Shown here one piece after another: positions 50,381 through 61,973 of a DNA stretch of 64,000 bases. The stretch is from Dioscorea cayenensis subsp. rotundata (taxonomy: Eukaryota > Streptophyta > Magnoliopsida > Dioscoreales > Dioscoreaceae). The position numbers and the translations under genes were made by a program. The notes under the pieces were generated by a model that worked only from the letters and a program-made list of their open reading frames with translations, ran no database searches and was not told the DNA's origin. The stretch spans positions 23,754,137 through 23,818,136 of the forward strand of contig NC_052486.1 of assembly GCF_009730915.1 (NCBI RefSeq), in the 5' to 3' direction. How positions within the stretch are numbered: position 1 is the stretch's first letter; each line of letters begins with the position of its first letter.

Positions 50381-50787
50381 TGAAAGAGTTGGACGTACGT
50401 AGTGGGGTCAAATATGTTAGCCACCTAGTTAGTGGAGAAAAACACAACATTTTCTTTTAATTAATTGATATTTTTGGACATTTTTCTTATTTGTTAAAAT
50501 CATTAGTTTATTATTTTTAAAATTTTTAAAATAAATGAAATTTTAATTAAAATTAAAGATAAATCCAATTATATACATATATTATTATATAACACCATTG
50601 CATTATAAAAACCCAGCACGTAAATTTAGAAGATAAAACAATTAATCCTAACAATTAATTATTATTATTTTTTTTTTAAAAAAAAAGAAAAAGATAAAAG
50701 AAACGTAAGGGCAATTAATTACTATATATTATTATAGTAACTAATTAAATACTAGCAAAGAAGAGGTAGAGTAGTGGTTGTAGCTAG
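49130..50787. other. Upstream region of the intact protease, then 3' flank of the broken one
   Basis: 49385-50455 is similar to 60990-61957 in the same order (see the duplication entry). It also holds poly(A)-type stubs near 49715-49900. A 56-bp pure (TA)n run lies at 50323-50378; the matching spot in the other copy (about 61875) has only a few units. 50456-50787 is AT-rich 3' flank of the broken protease. Confidence 0.6.
49715..49900 (-). mobile_element. Possible LINE 3'-tail stubs (two)
   Basis: In minus sense, one stub reads TCAATAAATCTGAGGTTTATC followed by A-rich DNA (49715-49780). The other reads TTCTAATAAATCAGGCTCAT, then TTTTTATCAAAA (49835-49870). Both resemble plant LINE 3' ends. 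No body remains; tentative. Confidence 0.4.
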
Positions 50788-51525
50788 CTAGAAATTGGAA
50801 CAATTAGCAGGAGCCACAGAAATGACGTTAGTGTGAAGATCAAAGCCAACGTGCAAGTTCTGCTGCGCTATGTTGCCGAAAATGGGAAGGCCATCATCTC
50901 CGACCATGGCCAAGCATATTACATCATCGGAAAAATGGGCGAAGGTCTGCATGGGAGTGAGCACGATGGGCTTTGGATCATAGGGTGCAATATTATCAGA
51001 GAAAATGAAAGTGATGTTGGGGAAGGGATAGGGAGGAGCATTGGCAGAGTGAGAGTAACAAAGTGGAAGGTCGATCTTAGGATCTTTAATCCGGGTAAGA
51101 TTGATGGTTTTGGTTAGGTCGTCGATCAATTTGTTCATCGTGTCGTTTGGTAGGAAGGTCAAGGTCGTACCTGAGTCGAATATGATATCTGTATCTTCAG
51201 CTAGATTGACGGTGTCGTTGTTCCCAAGAGAGATGTTCTGGAGCCTGACATAGTAGAAGGTTTTATGGCGATCCATTTTCATGGTAATCACGCCGGGGTC
51301 ATTCACAACTGCTTTATCTCCGAAGTTGAGCATTGAAGTGGTGTTCTCGGTGTATGGAACCAGACAGTGTGAGAACTTTCCATGGATGGAGGGGTCTAAC
51401 TGACTCACCAGTGATGCAGGTCCACCTCCCAGACCGATCAGCCCATCTCCATTCTGGTCGAAAGTGCCACCGCTGTCATGAGAGCAACCGAAGACGATTC
51501 CGGGGATGGAGGAGGAGGAAGAAGC

Positions 51526-51887
51526 TGTTAGAGATGGGCTTTTAGTTTGCTATTGAGGCCTGATGGTAGCCATGGAGCTTCAGAGATTGATGGAGAGCTT
51601 CTCAATATATTGAATCAGGTTCATAAGAAGGCTGGAGATATGCTAAAAATTCTGTTTCTTTTATTTTCCTAAATTTAGTTAAGATAATTGATTTTTGATG
51701 ACTCAGCAGCCATGTAATAAGCCACGTCACCAAGTTAGTTACAATACTTTTATATATACAGCTGTAATAATTCAATTCAATTCAATGAATGAATGAGTTC
51801 CATTTTCTCTAAAACTGTGAGCTCTTCTTCACTTCCTTCTCTTCAATCCATCCATGGATTAATTGATGTTCCTTTGAAGATCAAACA
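51526..51887 (+). repeat. 5' LTR of the Copia element
   Basis: 362 bp, starts TGTTAGAGATGGG and ends GATCAAACA. It contains a TATATATA box about 215 bp in and a CCATGTAATAAGCCACGTCA stretch. Followed directly by the primer binding site. Confidence 0.95.
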
Positions 51888-54800
51888 TGGTATCAGAGAA
51901 AGGTTAAGGTGATTTCTTCAAGATAATTCATTTTCAGTTTTCGAATTTGTTTTCTAGTTTGCATTGTGTTGTTTTCTTGGATTTCTTGCCATTTGTTCTT
52001 GGAGTAATGGCTGGTTTGGACCGAGAAAACCTAGCATCTAGAAGTTCTGCCATTAGTGATGTAACTAGTCCTCTATACTTGAATGTTTCTGAAAGTCCTG
52101 CTGCTATTCTTGTGTCACAAGTTTTCAAAGGATTTGGATATGTTCCTAGTTTTGGTTCTTGGAAGAGGGCCATGATGATTGCTCTTTCAGCAAAGAATAA
52201 GTTGGGTTTTGTTGATGGTTCTTGTGTGAAACCAGATGAAGGATCTCCTGATCTATATCATTGGGAAAGATGCAATAGTATGGTAATATCTTGGTTGCTA
52301 AATTCTTTAGCAAATGAGATATCTGAAAGTGTTTTGTATTGTAATTCAGCTGCTCAGATTTGGGCTGAATTAGAACAAAGATTTGGACAGACTAATGGGG
52401 CAGAAGTGTATGAGATTCAGAAGCAATTGTCACAGATATCTCAGGGTGCAAGCAGTGTTTCAACCTATTACACAAAGATTAAAAGACTTTGGGATAGGAT
52501 ACAATCTTTGAGAGCAACTCCTGTCTGTTCAACTTGTGGATCAATTGTAACTGTGACAAAGACTGATGAAGAACAGAAATTGATGCAATTTCTGATGGAT
52601 TTGAATGAGCAGTATACTTCCATTAGGGGTAATATACTGATGATGAAGCCTTTACCATCTGTAGATCAAGCTTATTCAATTATGATGCAAGAAGAAAAGC
52701 AAAGGGAAGTTTATTCCAACTCTCACTCGATAGATGATTCTGCTTCTATGAATGTTGGGTATAATAATTCTCAAAGAGGAGGTATCTCTTTTCAAAGAGG
52801 AAGAGGTGATAATAAAAGGAGCATGTTCTGTGATTACTGCAAAAGGCCAGGACATTTGAAGGAAAGATGCTATAAATTGCATGGGTTTCCAGGAGGCTAT
52901 AAAAGTACAAAAGATAGGAAATTTGTGGCACAAGTGCAAGGAGAAATGCCAGAGGGAAATGCTACAGATGGAATTCAGAACACTGCTCAGGTTCCTGACT
53001 TGACAAAAGACTTGTATACAAAGTTTCTCAAATTCTTAAATCATCAAAATGAAGGGGAGTCTAGTATTCGAGCTAATGTGCTCGAAAAATTTTTGTCGGT
53101 ATGATAACTAATTCTTTGTATAATTCCTTTGTTTTTAGTAATATTAGTGAGCAAGATTTTTCAAATCATTTCTGGATTATAGACAGTGGAGCCAGTGACC
53201 ATATTTGCCATGAACGAAATTATTTTCAAACCATTTCACCTATTCTAAAACCTTTTAATATCTTCTTACCAACAGGACACAAAGTAGTTGTTTCCCACAT
53301 TGGCACAGTCCAAATTGCTTCCAATTTTAAACTAGAGAATGTTCTTTTTGTTCCTAGTTTTTGTTACAACCTTTTATCTGTGAGTAAACTTACTCAACAA
53401 AAGCAGTGCAGAATTATTTTCACATCAAATGTTTGCCTTATGCAGGACCCTTCAGTGAAGATGCCACAGGTTCTTGGTAAACTTCACAAGGGATTGTATT
53501 TGCTTCATTCTTCTAAACAAGCTCATGTTCCTCTTAAATTCACTGCAATTTCTAAACATAAGGATTGTATTTCTTTTACCGCACATCCTGAAATTTCTGT
53601 AATAACTTGGCACAATAGACTTGGCCATTTACCTTTCTACAAACTTCGACACTTATCTCTTGTTAATTGTAATGATGAAAAGAGTACTCTTGATTCCTGT
53701 AATATTTGCCCTCAAGCTAGACAACATAGAAAACCTTTTCCCCATAGTCAAATTCATACCAATTCAATTTTTGATTTAATACATGTGGATGTTTGGGGAC
53801 CTTATCATGAACAAACACATCAAGGATATAAATATTTTTTAACTATAGTTGATGACTTTAGTAGAGCAACTTGGACCCATCTATTGAATACAAAAGGGAA
53901 TGCCTTGTCAATTTAAAAAACTTTTGTTCAGATGGTAGAAACTCAATTTGGAATGAAAATTAAGGTTGTTAGATCAGATAATGCTTATGAACTAGGTTCT
54001 AGTCTAGAAGGCAAACAATTTTTTGAAGAGAAGGGCATAATTCACCAAACAACATGTTCATATACCCCACAACAAAATGGGGTTGTAGAAAGAAAGCATA
54101 AGCATTTGTTAGAAACTTCCAGAGCTCTTTTTATTTCGAGTCAAAATTACCTTTGAAATATTGGGGAGAATGTGTATTAACAGCCACCTATTTGATTAAT
54201 AGAATACCTTCTAAAGTCTTACATAATAAAACACCTTATGAAATACTATTTGGGACAAAAACCAGATTATACACACTTGAAAAAGTTTTTGGATGCTTGT
54301 GCTATATGTCTTCTATAAAGAAACCTTTAGATAAATTTCAACCTAGAGCTATTCCTTGTGTTTTTAATTATAGGATACCCATATGGTAAGAAAGGATATT
54401 TAGTTTTTAGATCTTAAAAACTCTTCAAACACACATTTCTAGAAATGTAACTTTTTCAGAATCAGCTTTTTTTCCTTTTTCATCAAAATTCGAAACAGAA
54501 AAAGTCGGGTTTTACCATTGCCTATACTAGATACAAATCCAGATTCAATTTTTTTCCTCTTCTCGAACAACATTTATCTCATGATATTTCTGTTTCAACA
54601 AATGCAACTCCAATTCAACGACAAAAATCCGAGTACAATCATCTTCTCCACATCCTATTACCAATTTCCCCACACAAAGAAGAACTACTAGAGTTCATTC
54701 TAAACCCCGCATATCTACAAGATTATATCCGTAATAATGTCAATTCGGATGTTTCAAATACTTCATCTCTCGACCTGCCCTACACACTCTTACAAATTTT

Positions 54801-56433
54801 TTTGTCGATCCTCAACATTTTTTTGTTTCAATGCCTCGAATTCTAATAGCCGAAATTGCTCACTAATATTCTCGAATTACAAGAACCAAATTCATATGAA
54901 GAAGCGCTCTTCTACCAATTTGGCAAGAAGCTATGAATAAAGAGTTGGAGGCCTTGAAAAATTAATCATACGTGGGATTTGATGAAGTCGCCCAAAGGAA
55001 AGAAACCCATTAGCTGCAAGTGGGTGTATAAAACTAAATACAGAGAAGATGGTTCTGTAGAAATATGTAAAGCAAGGCTAGTTGTGAGGGGCTTTACAGT
55101 AAAAGAAGGTATAGATTATACTGAAAACATTCTCACTGTGGTAAAGATCACAACAATCGGATGTTTGATTCGTTGTCTGTGAAGAAAAAATGGCCTTTAT
55201 ACCAGTTAGATGTCAATAATGCATTTCTACATGGCGATTTACATGAGGAAATATATATGAAAGTTCCACAAGGTTTAACTACAGATAATCCGAGTTATGT
55301 CCGCAAATTACGGAAGTCCCTATATGAGCTGAAACAGAGCTTCAAGACAATGGTTCTCTAAGCTTTTCAGATGCTTTTAAGAACTAGAGGATACATTAGT
55401 TCCAAAAATGACTATTCTTTGTTTACTAAAAAGACAGATGATTTGATGGTTTTTTTAGCAATTTATGTGGATGATATATTGATCACTGGCTCAAATGAAG
55501 AAGAAATTGAATCTTTGAAGATTTTTCTTGATATTCAATTCAAGATTAAAGATCTTGGAAGTCTGCATTACTTTCTGGGAATTGAAGCTATCAGACAATC
55601 CAATGGAATTTTATTAACACAACAAAAGTATGTTGTTGATATGCTAGCAGAATTTAATTGTGCCAAACTCAAATCTATCTTAAGTCCACTACCAGCAGGA
55701 ATTAAGCTACACATTGATGATAGTCCTCCTATCGATGATCCTACAATGTATAGACGCTTGGTTGGTAAGCTCAATTATCTTACACACACTAGACTTGACA
55801 TAGCATTTGCAGTACAATACCTAAGTCAGTTCATGGCTTCTCCAAGACAGAATCATATGGATGCAGCAATTCACACTCTTAGATACATTGGTTCAAATCC
55901 AAGTCAAGGAATTTTTCTGAATGCAGAATTTGATTATACACTCTTGGCTTATTGTGATTCCAATTGGGCTTCCTGCCCAAACACAAGGCAATCAGTGAGT
56001 GGTTATTTCATATCACTTGGAGGTTCTCCTTTATCTTGGAAATCAAAGAAGCAACATGTTGTTGCAATATCTTCAGCAGAAGCAGAATATCTATCTATGA
56101 GAAGAGTCTGTTCTGAATTGGCTTGGTTAAGCAGATTACTCCATGAGTTGACAGTACCTAATGTTACACCAATTGCTCTAAAATGTGACAATCAAGCTGC
56201 AGTATACATAGCCAAAAATCCAGTCTTCCATGAAAGAACCAAACATATAGAAATTGATTGTCATTATGTTAGAGAGCAATTACAAAAAGGTTTAATCTCT
56301 TTACAACATGTACCATCCAAGCAACAACTAGCTGATGTTTTTACAAAAAATTTGTCAGGACCTCAACATCAACATCAAATTTCCAAGTTGGGAGTGTCTC
56401 AAGTTTCTTCACACCCTCCAACTTGAGGGGGGA

Positions 56434-56795
56434 TGTTAGAGATGGGCTTTTAGTTTGCTATTGAGGCCTGATGGTAGCCATGGAGCTTCAGAGATTGATG
56501 GAGAGCTTCTCAATATATTGAATCAGGTTCATAAGAAGGCTGGAGATATGCTAAAAATTCTGTTTCTTTTATTTTCCTAAATTTAGTTAAGATAATTGAT
56601 TGTTGATGACTCAGCAGCCATGTAATAAGCCACGTCACCAAGTTAGTTACAATACTTTTATATATACAGCTGTAATAATTTAATTCAATTCAATGAATGA
56701 ATGAGTTCCATTTTCTCTAAAACTGTGAGCTCTTCTTCACTTCCTTCTCTTCAATCCATCCATGGATTAATTGATGTTCCTTTGAAGATCAAACA
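56434..56795 (+). repeat. 3' LTR of the Copia element
   Basis: 362 bp, same length as the 5' LTR with two substitutions. It follows a polypurine tract and is followed by the target duplication GAAGC, then by the 5' part of the protease pseudogene. Confidence 0.95.
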
Positions 56796-57450
56796 GAAGC
56801 AGCTGATGAAAAGGTGAATGTGTCCTTGATCAGCGTGCCAACCGTGTAAGAATCGTCGCCATATTGGTAATCGTACTCGCATTGGTTGTTTTTGCATCTG
56901 GTGGAGAGGAGTGAACGACAAATGCGACTTTCACATGAAACTGAGTCGTTGAAGGTGGATGATTTGCTGGGATCGAAGATGGGATATGTTTGATTATAGC
57001 ACTCCTTGCATGGTTTGCACTGAACCCATATCAGGTCACTGCCCGTGTCGGCAACGGCCACGATCTTGACAGGTGGTGTCCCGATCTCCAACTCAGTGAG
57101 ATAGTCGCCGCTGGTGCTCCTGATGGTGAAGAAGCAATGCTAGTATATACACCACCACCACCGCTATAACCATGATCACTATCATCATAGCTATAACTAG
57201 TGCCGGAGATGATGGATGAGATTGAACGAGCTCGAGATATAGAACGCTCAATCATGGCCCTGAAGCGATCTTCAGATGTGGCAGATGGTTGGTAGTGTGA
57301 GGAACGAGGTGAGTCTCTGTGAATGAGTTTCATGCTAAACCCCCAAGTACCACCCCCTTGAGAGTGCGAGCTTGCATTGCATGCATTAAAAAACCAGAAA
57401 ACAGACAAGAAAATTAACAATATTGAGGCAAGAAAGGAAGAAGCAGCCAT

Positions 57451-58213
57451 GGCTGGACTACTTGCGTGCGCCTATACGATCGAGGTGGCTAATTAAGTAG
57501 CTAGCTAGTGGTTCTTATATATCTATATATTGTAGTGATGGATGCTGAAATGATTAATTTAAAAATGTATAGAAGTGGAACTTTTTGTTTTTTGTTTTTT
57601 GTTTTCTTTTGTTTTTCCTAAGGACAAAGGCGACAAAAGTGGAACTAAATAACTAGCTAGAGATTATGATTATCTGGTTCTGTTTTGATGGAGATTTCAA
57701 TTTATCTCCCCACCTCAGTGAGTTGTTGAGGCCACGGTTAGAAATATATATATATATATATATCTGGATGCATGGGAAGAAAAAATGGATTTTCTATATT
57801 ATTAAATTAGTCTTTTTGTATGTTTTCTTTGCCACTGCATGCAGTGAGTGTGCACGTGATTTGTTTGAATGACTGAAGGCTTGATTAAGTATATTGCGTT
57901 TGCGTTGATATATACGACGAATTAAAAGTTTCAATGAATAAATTAAAGACGATCAATCCCATTGAACATCTATATATGTTTTAATTTTATTATATATATA
58001 TTTATTTTATTTTATTTTTTTTTTTTTTGACTAAGTGGATAAACCACAATCAACAAGGAACGTTAATAATGAATTTTATCGGTTTTCTTTTGGATTAATG
58101 CAACCTTGTTATCCTCACATTAATTCATAGGTTTATTGATAGATAAATTGTATGCTCTTCTTGTGAAGAAAACAATGGATAAATTATATATAGTTCAAGA
58201 TTTCACTTTCATC
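57451..58213. other. Upstream flank of the protease pseudogene, AT-rich
   Basis: Contains the promoter side of the broken protease (TATATA runs near 57517-57533), a GTTTTTT run at about 57583-57618, (TA)n at 57747-57763 and a LINE-tail-like stub near 58014-58065. No gene seen. Confidence 0.5.
58014..58065 (-). mobile_element. Possible LINE 3'-tail stub
   Basis: Minus sense: CCTTGTTGATTGTGGTTTAT, then CCACTTAGTC and a long A tail. It lies 150 bp from the tail of the larger LINE piece, in the same orientation. Tentative. Confidence 0.4.
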
Positions 58214-60127
58214 TTTTTTTTTTTTTTTGGTCAAACCAAAATGAATTATTATTAAGCTCAAACAAATTCGATACAAACCTAACTACAAATTAATGCATAA
58301 GGAAGTACATAATTGCAACACTAAACCACCACCACTCAAACAGAAACATCAATTCCTCCACAATTCCCATCACTCCAGCAACAAGACATCCACCAAGCAG
58401 CAGCCATACAATCCACTCTAAAATGGACTTCACTAATCAAACTTAACCTCCCACACAAGTAAAAACAACACCAATTAATAGAGTAACTGCCCAAACCTTC
58501 AAAAACAGAGCATCCTACTGAAATCAGACACCCTCTGTCAGAATTACTGCAACCACTTGCTCAAAAGAGGATTATCAAGTGACTTTGAATTTTTTTGACA
58601 GAAAAATTTGAATAAAAACCACCTCCCTAATTTGAGTAAACACCTGATCCACAGTAATACATTTCTGCTGAAAAATCATCAAGTTCCTTGCCCTCCAAAT
58701 CAAATATACAGCAGCAATAAACACACTTCTCCTCATCTTAGCAAGCATAGTCTTTCCCATGGCTTTCTTTTGGAACCAACTGACTTCCCTTTGCCAAGGA
58801 AAAGGTCTCCTTTGAATGTTCACAGCCTTTAACACCCTTACCCACACTTCATGAGAAAAAACACAACTGAAAAAAAGATGAGACACGTCCTCCCTGGCTT
58901 TATTACAGAATCTATAGCTTTCCATGCAAATAACTAGTCCCTTGTCAAAAGCTTATTATGCAGAGCAAGCCAAAAGATGAAAGAATGCCTAGGCATATTA
59001 CAATGAGACCACACCAATTTAGCCCAAGAAATTTCCTGCTCAACAGGCATCAAACTCCTCCAAGTACTCCTAATACTAAATTCACCATACTTGTCCGGCT
59101 TCCACAGAATACAATCCCTCTCATTAATATTAACAGAAAAGTTCCTCTGCAGAAAATCCCAAACCTGAGCTAATGCAGGATATCCAGTCACTGGGAGATG
59201 CCAGCCATCATCCCTCCAAAAATCACAAACATAAGCTCTTTTAGACAAAGTATTCCCCCTCAAAATAATCCATGGAAACAAATCCATAATAGAGCTGCCA
59301 TCACACCATGGATCAAACCAAAAGGAGAACCTTCTCCCATCCCCCAACTTGTAAACAAAAAATTGTTTCACTATACACCTCAGATTGAGTAATTGTTTCC
59401 AACACCAGCTACTATCCACAGTTTTGGTAATGCCCCAAAAACTCAACCTTCTCAATTTATTTTGAATCACCCAAATGGCCCACAATGTTTGCTTCTCCTG
59501 CACAAGATCCCAAACATGTTTAGTGAGGGAAGCCAAGTTCCACAAATGGATAGGCTTCACACCCAACCCACCACTTGATTTACTCTTGCAAACAACAGCC
59601 CACCTTACTAAACCTCTCCTATTACAATCATTAGACCCATGCCAAAGAAATGACCTGCATATTTTCTCTACCTCATGGATCACAACCATAGGGAGCAAGA
59701 AAACTGAACTCCAATACACAAGCGTACTAGTCAACACAGAATTGATCAGCTGAAGCCTACCAGCATATGACAGAGCTTTAGCAGACCAATTCAACACTCT
59801 AGCAGAAATCCGGTCTACTAAATCCCGACAGTGCTCTTTTTTAAGCCTAGTAGAAATCAAGGGAACTCCAAGGTACTTCACTGGCAGTGAACCCAACTTA
59901 AACTTAAGCACAGAAACAATTTGATTTTTAATAGCAGGGGAAACACCTGAACAATATATCAAGCTCTTATGCAAATTGGGATAAAGTCCAGATACATCTT
60001 TGAAGTGCTGAATAATAGGCTGAATGATTTTAATTGATCCCACATCCCCATTAGAAAAGACAAAGAGATCATCAGCAAAACATAGATGATTAAGCTTCAT
60101 CTCAGTACAATGTTTAAATAGAATATA

Positions 60128-60172
<45 letters not shown>
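58214..60172 (-). mobile_element. L1-type LINE, 5'-truncated 3' end with partial reverse transcriptase
   Basis: The poly(A) tail appears as a T run at 58214-58228 and marks the 3' end. Open frame 58934-60172 begins close to the RT catalytic box LCFADDLFVFSNGD and continues through the RT thumb (KYLGVPLISTRL, NWSAKALSYAGRLQLINSVL, FLWHGSNDC) into the LINE C-terminal zinc region, ending HNKLLTRD. The end of that region (CNKAREDVSHLFFSCVFSHE) is in another frame at 58575-58925, so there is a frameshift near 58930. Endonuclease, ORF1 and most of the RT are missing, the normal product of 5' truncation. A (TA)n run (60122-60166) lies at the 5' edge. I found no clear target duplication. The piece lies in the upstream region of the duplicated protease. 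Confidence 0.92.
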
Positions 60173-60174
<2 letters not shown>

Positions 60175-60179
60175 TTATT

Positions 60180-60989
60180 TTTTTTCTTAAAATATTTAAT
60201 GTTTGTTAGACTGTTCCCTACCCCCGGAATGCATAATATACACGTGATATTTTATACCCGTCAAAAACAACATGCAAAATTGTATGCTTAATGTCAAGCT
60301 TCTAATTTGGAAATTAAAAAATAAATAAATAAAATTTTTCATAAAAATTTGAATCTACATCCAAGGTTAAACATAATTTATTTAGATAAATATTTTAGTT
60401 TTTATTTAGCGTTTAAGATAAGATTAGAAGATTTTCTATTGCGGCCGAGTTGAAAAATAGTATTGGATATTCATAAATAACTGACCATAATAGATAATGA
60501 ATTATGTTAGTTATTTTTTATTTTATTGAAAATAATGAATTTAGTTAGCTGTTGGGATTTGATTGATAAACACTTTGTTAAGAATTTTACAGATTTTCTT
60601 TCTCATTAGTGTTTAATTTACAAATAATTCGAAAAAATAACGTCCAAATAAATTCAAACGGATTTATTCAAATAAATAAATAAATAAATATATTCAAACC
60701 AGTAGTTTAGTCAATGGAATTTTGTGAAAAATTTTAATAAAATGAATAAATTATTGATTTATTTTAAAAAAAAAATCAATACATGTGAAACTTTCTTTGC
60801 GTGGTGGATGGATATAAATAATTTATTAGAGTAGACACACATCATTAGAGAATTTATTGGGAAATTGTGCGTATATTGAAAAAATTTCATAACAAAGTGA
60901 TAAACCTAATGAATATATGTAATAAGTTTAGATATAATTTAAAAATTAATTTAAGTTCGTATTCATTATTTGATTACGGATACCTCAAT
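60180..60989. other. AT-rich spacer, nothing recognised
   Basis: Between the LINE piece and the duplicated block. AT-rich with short (AAAT)n runs near 60680-60700. No gene, RNA or element that I can support. Confidence 0.5.
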
Positions 60990-61957
60990 GTGATATGCTG
61001 AATTATGTAACCTTTTGTCTTAATATTGCATTCCTCCACGCATGCACGAATGATTTGCTGGTTTGAGCTCTTAGATTTGGTCATTTGTGGGAATGAGGGA
61101 AATATTAATGAAAATATATACTTCTCTTGCATGGCAGTGGTAACTAATTAATTAATAATTAATAGTGTTTGATCAAATGATCACAACTTCTCATAATATT
61201 GATATACTCAAGGTAGATCGACATATAAATTTGGCAATGAAAATCATGCAGATACAACAAGAAAATTATGCCAATGATTAACGTGCTTTGGTTGAATATA
61301 GTACAATATAGGTATATAGTAAATAATACTGCTACAATACTATTGAATGGAGTATTACTAATATTTATACTATGTACAGTATTGCAATACTGTTATTTGG
61401 TAATTTTTGGTTATGAGTGCATCTTATATTTATTTTATTTTATTTTATTAAATTTTTTAGTGTAGATTTGTACCACACATATATATAAATTAAATATTGA
61501 TGAAAGCTACAAGCACCATTTGTATCATATATTTTGATCTATATTTTAAAAACAATTTTGTTTTAATAAAGTAATAAATTATCTTCTTTTATAAAGAAAT
61601 TTATAATGCTATACAATTAAGATTTCACTTTATGAATGGTTGCTAATATTCTTATATATTGTTAAGGTAATTTTGCTTAAATGACATGTATCTATTTTGT
61701 TAATATGGATAAATTCATATATTGATGGGTATTATCAGTATTAGACAACAAGAAGATACAATTTTAGTACATAATATATATAGATGTGAACAGATATAAA
61801 TATTCTTTTTTTTTTCTTTTTTTTTTGGAAAAAAAACGGCAAACAAATTTCAATTTATCTTCATTTTCAAAAATCAATATATATGGTGATTGAGTTGGAT
61901 GCATGCAGATATTAGGCAACTAGAGCTAGCTAGTGGAGTAAAACATAGTATTTTTCT
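60990..61957. repeat. Duplicated upstream block, paralogous to 49385-50455
   Basis: Shared segments occur in the same order in both blocks: AATGATTTGCT with TTTGGTCATTTGTGGGAAT, GTGTTTGATCAAATGATC, CATGCAGATACAACAA, and GATGGGTATTAT near the end. The copies differ by many substitutions and small indels. This block sits upstream of the broken protease exactly as 49385-50455 sits upstream of the intact one. The duplication therefore covers gene plus about 1.3 kb of upstream DNA. The block stops where the LINE ORF1 begins. Confidence 0.8.
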
Positions 61958-61973
61958 CTGTGAACAAGTGGTC

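Larger units (their letters stand above)
51526..56795 (+). mobile_element. Copia LTR retrotransposon, very young but broken, inside the protease pseudogene
   Basis: Fossil element of 5270 bp with TG...CA ends and 5-bp target duplication GAAGC (51521-51525 and 56796-56800). Both LTRs are 362 bp and differ at two positions, about 0.55%. At a commonly used plant rate near 1.3e-8 per site per year that is about 0.2 million years. A primer site TGGTATCAGAG (initiator Met tRNA type) follows the 5' LTR, and a polypurine tract TTGAGGGGGGA precedes the 3' LTR. Parts in Copia order: gag with one CCHC knuckle (CDYCKRPGHLKERC), protease (DSGASDH), integrase, reverse transcriptase (YVDDILITG) and RNase H. 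Gag looks long and open. The pol part is broken at roughly half a dozen or more points, so this copy is not functional. Confidence 0.95.
50788..57450 (-). pseudogene. Aspartic protease (CDR1-like) pseudogene split by a Copia insertion
   Basis: Tandem paralogue of the gene at 47771-49129. The 5' part (56801-57450) has a signal peptide (MAASSFLASILLIFLSVFWF), propeptide MKLIHRDSPRSSHYQP, the first active-site motif VADTGSDLIWVQC and the Cys-rich insert. The 3' part (50788-51525) has the second active-site motif FDSGTTLTFLP and the end SVAPANCSNF. A 5.27-kb Copia element (51526-56795), in opposite orientation, lies between them with the target duplication GAAGC at both edges. A reading-frame change near 57110-57130 further separates the propeptide from the mature domain: SIASSPSGA runs in one frame and STSGDYLTELEIGTPP in another. 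So the copy looks dead twice over. Apart from that, the two active-site motifs and Cys pattern are well kept, so loss is recent. Confidence 0.92.

Noticed and set aside
57031-57450. Reading the frame change in the broken protease as an intron
   Set aside because: The paralogue is intronless and no convincing GT-AG pair was seen there; a small indel explains it more simply.
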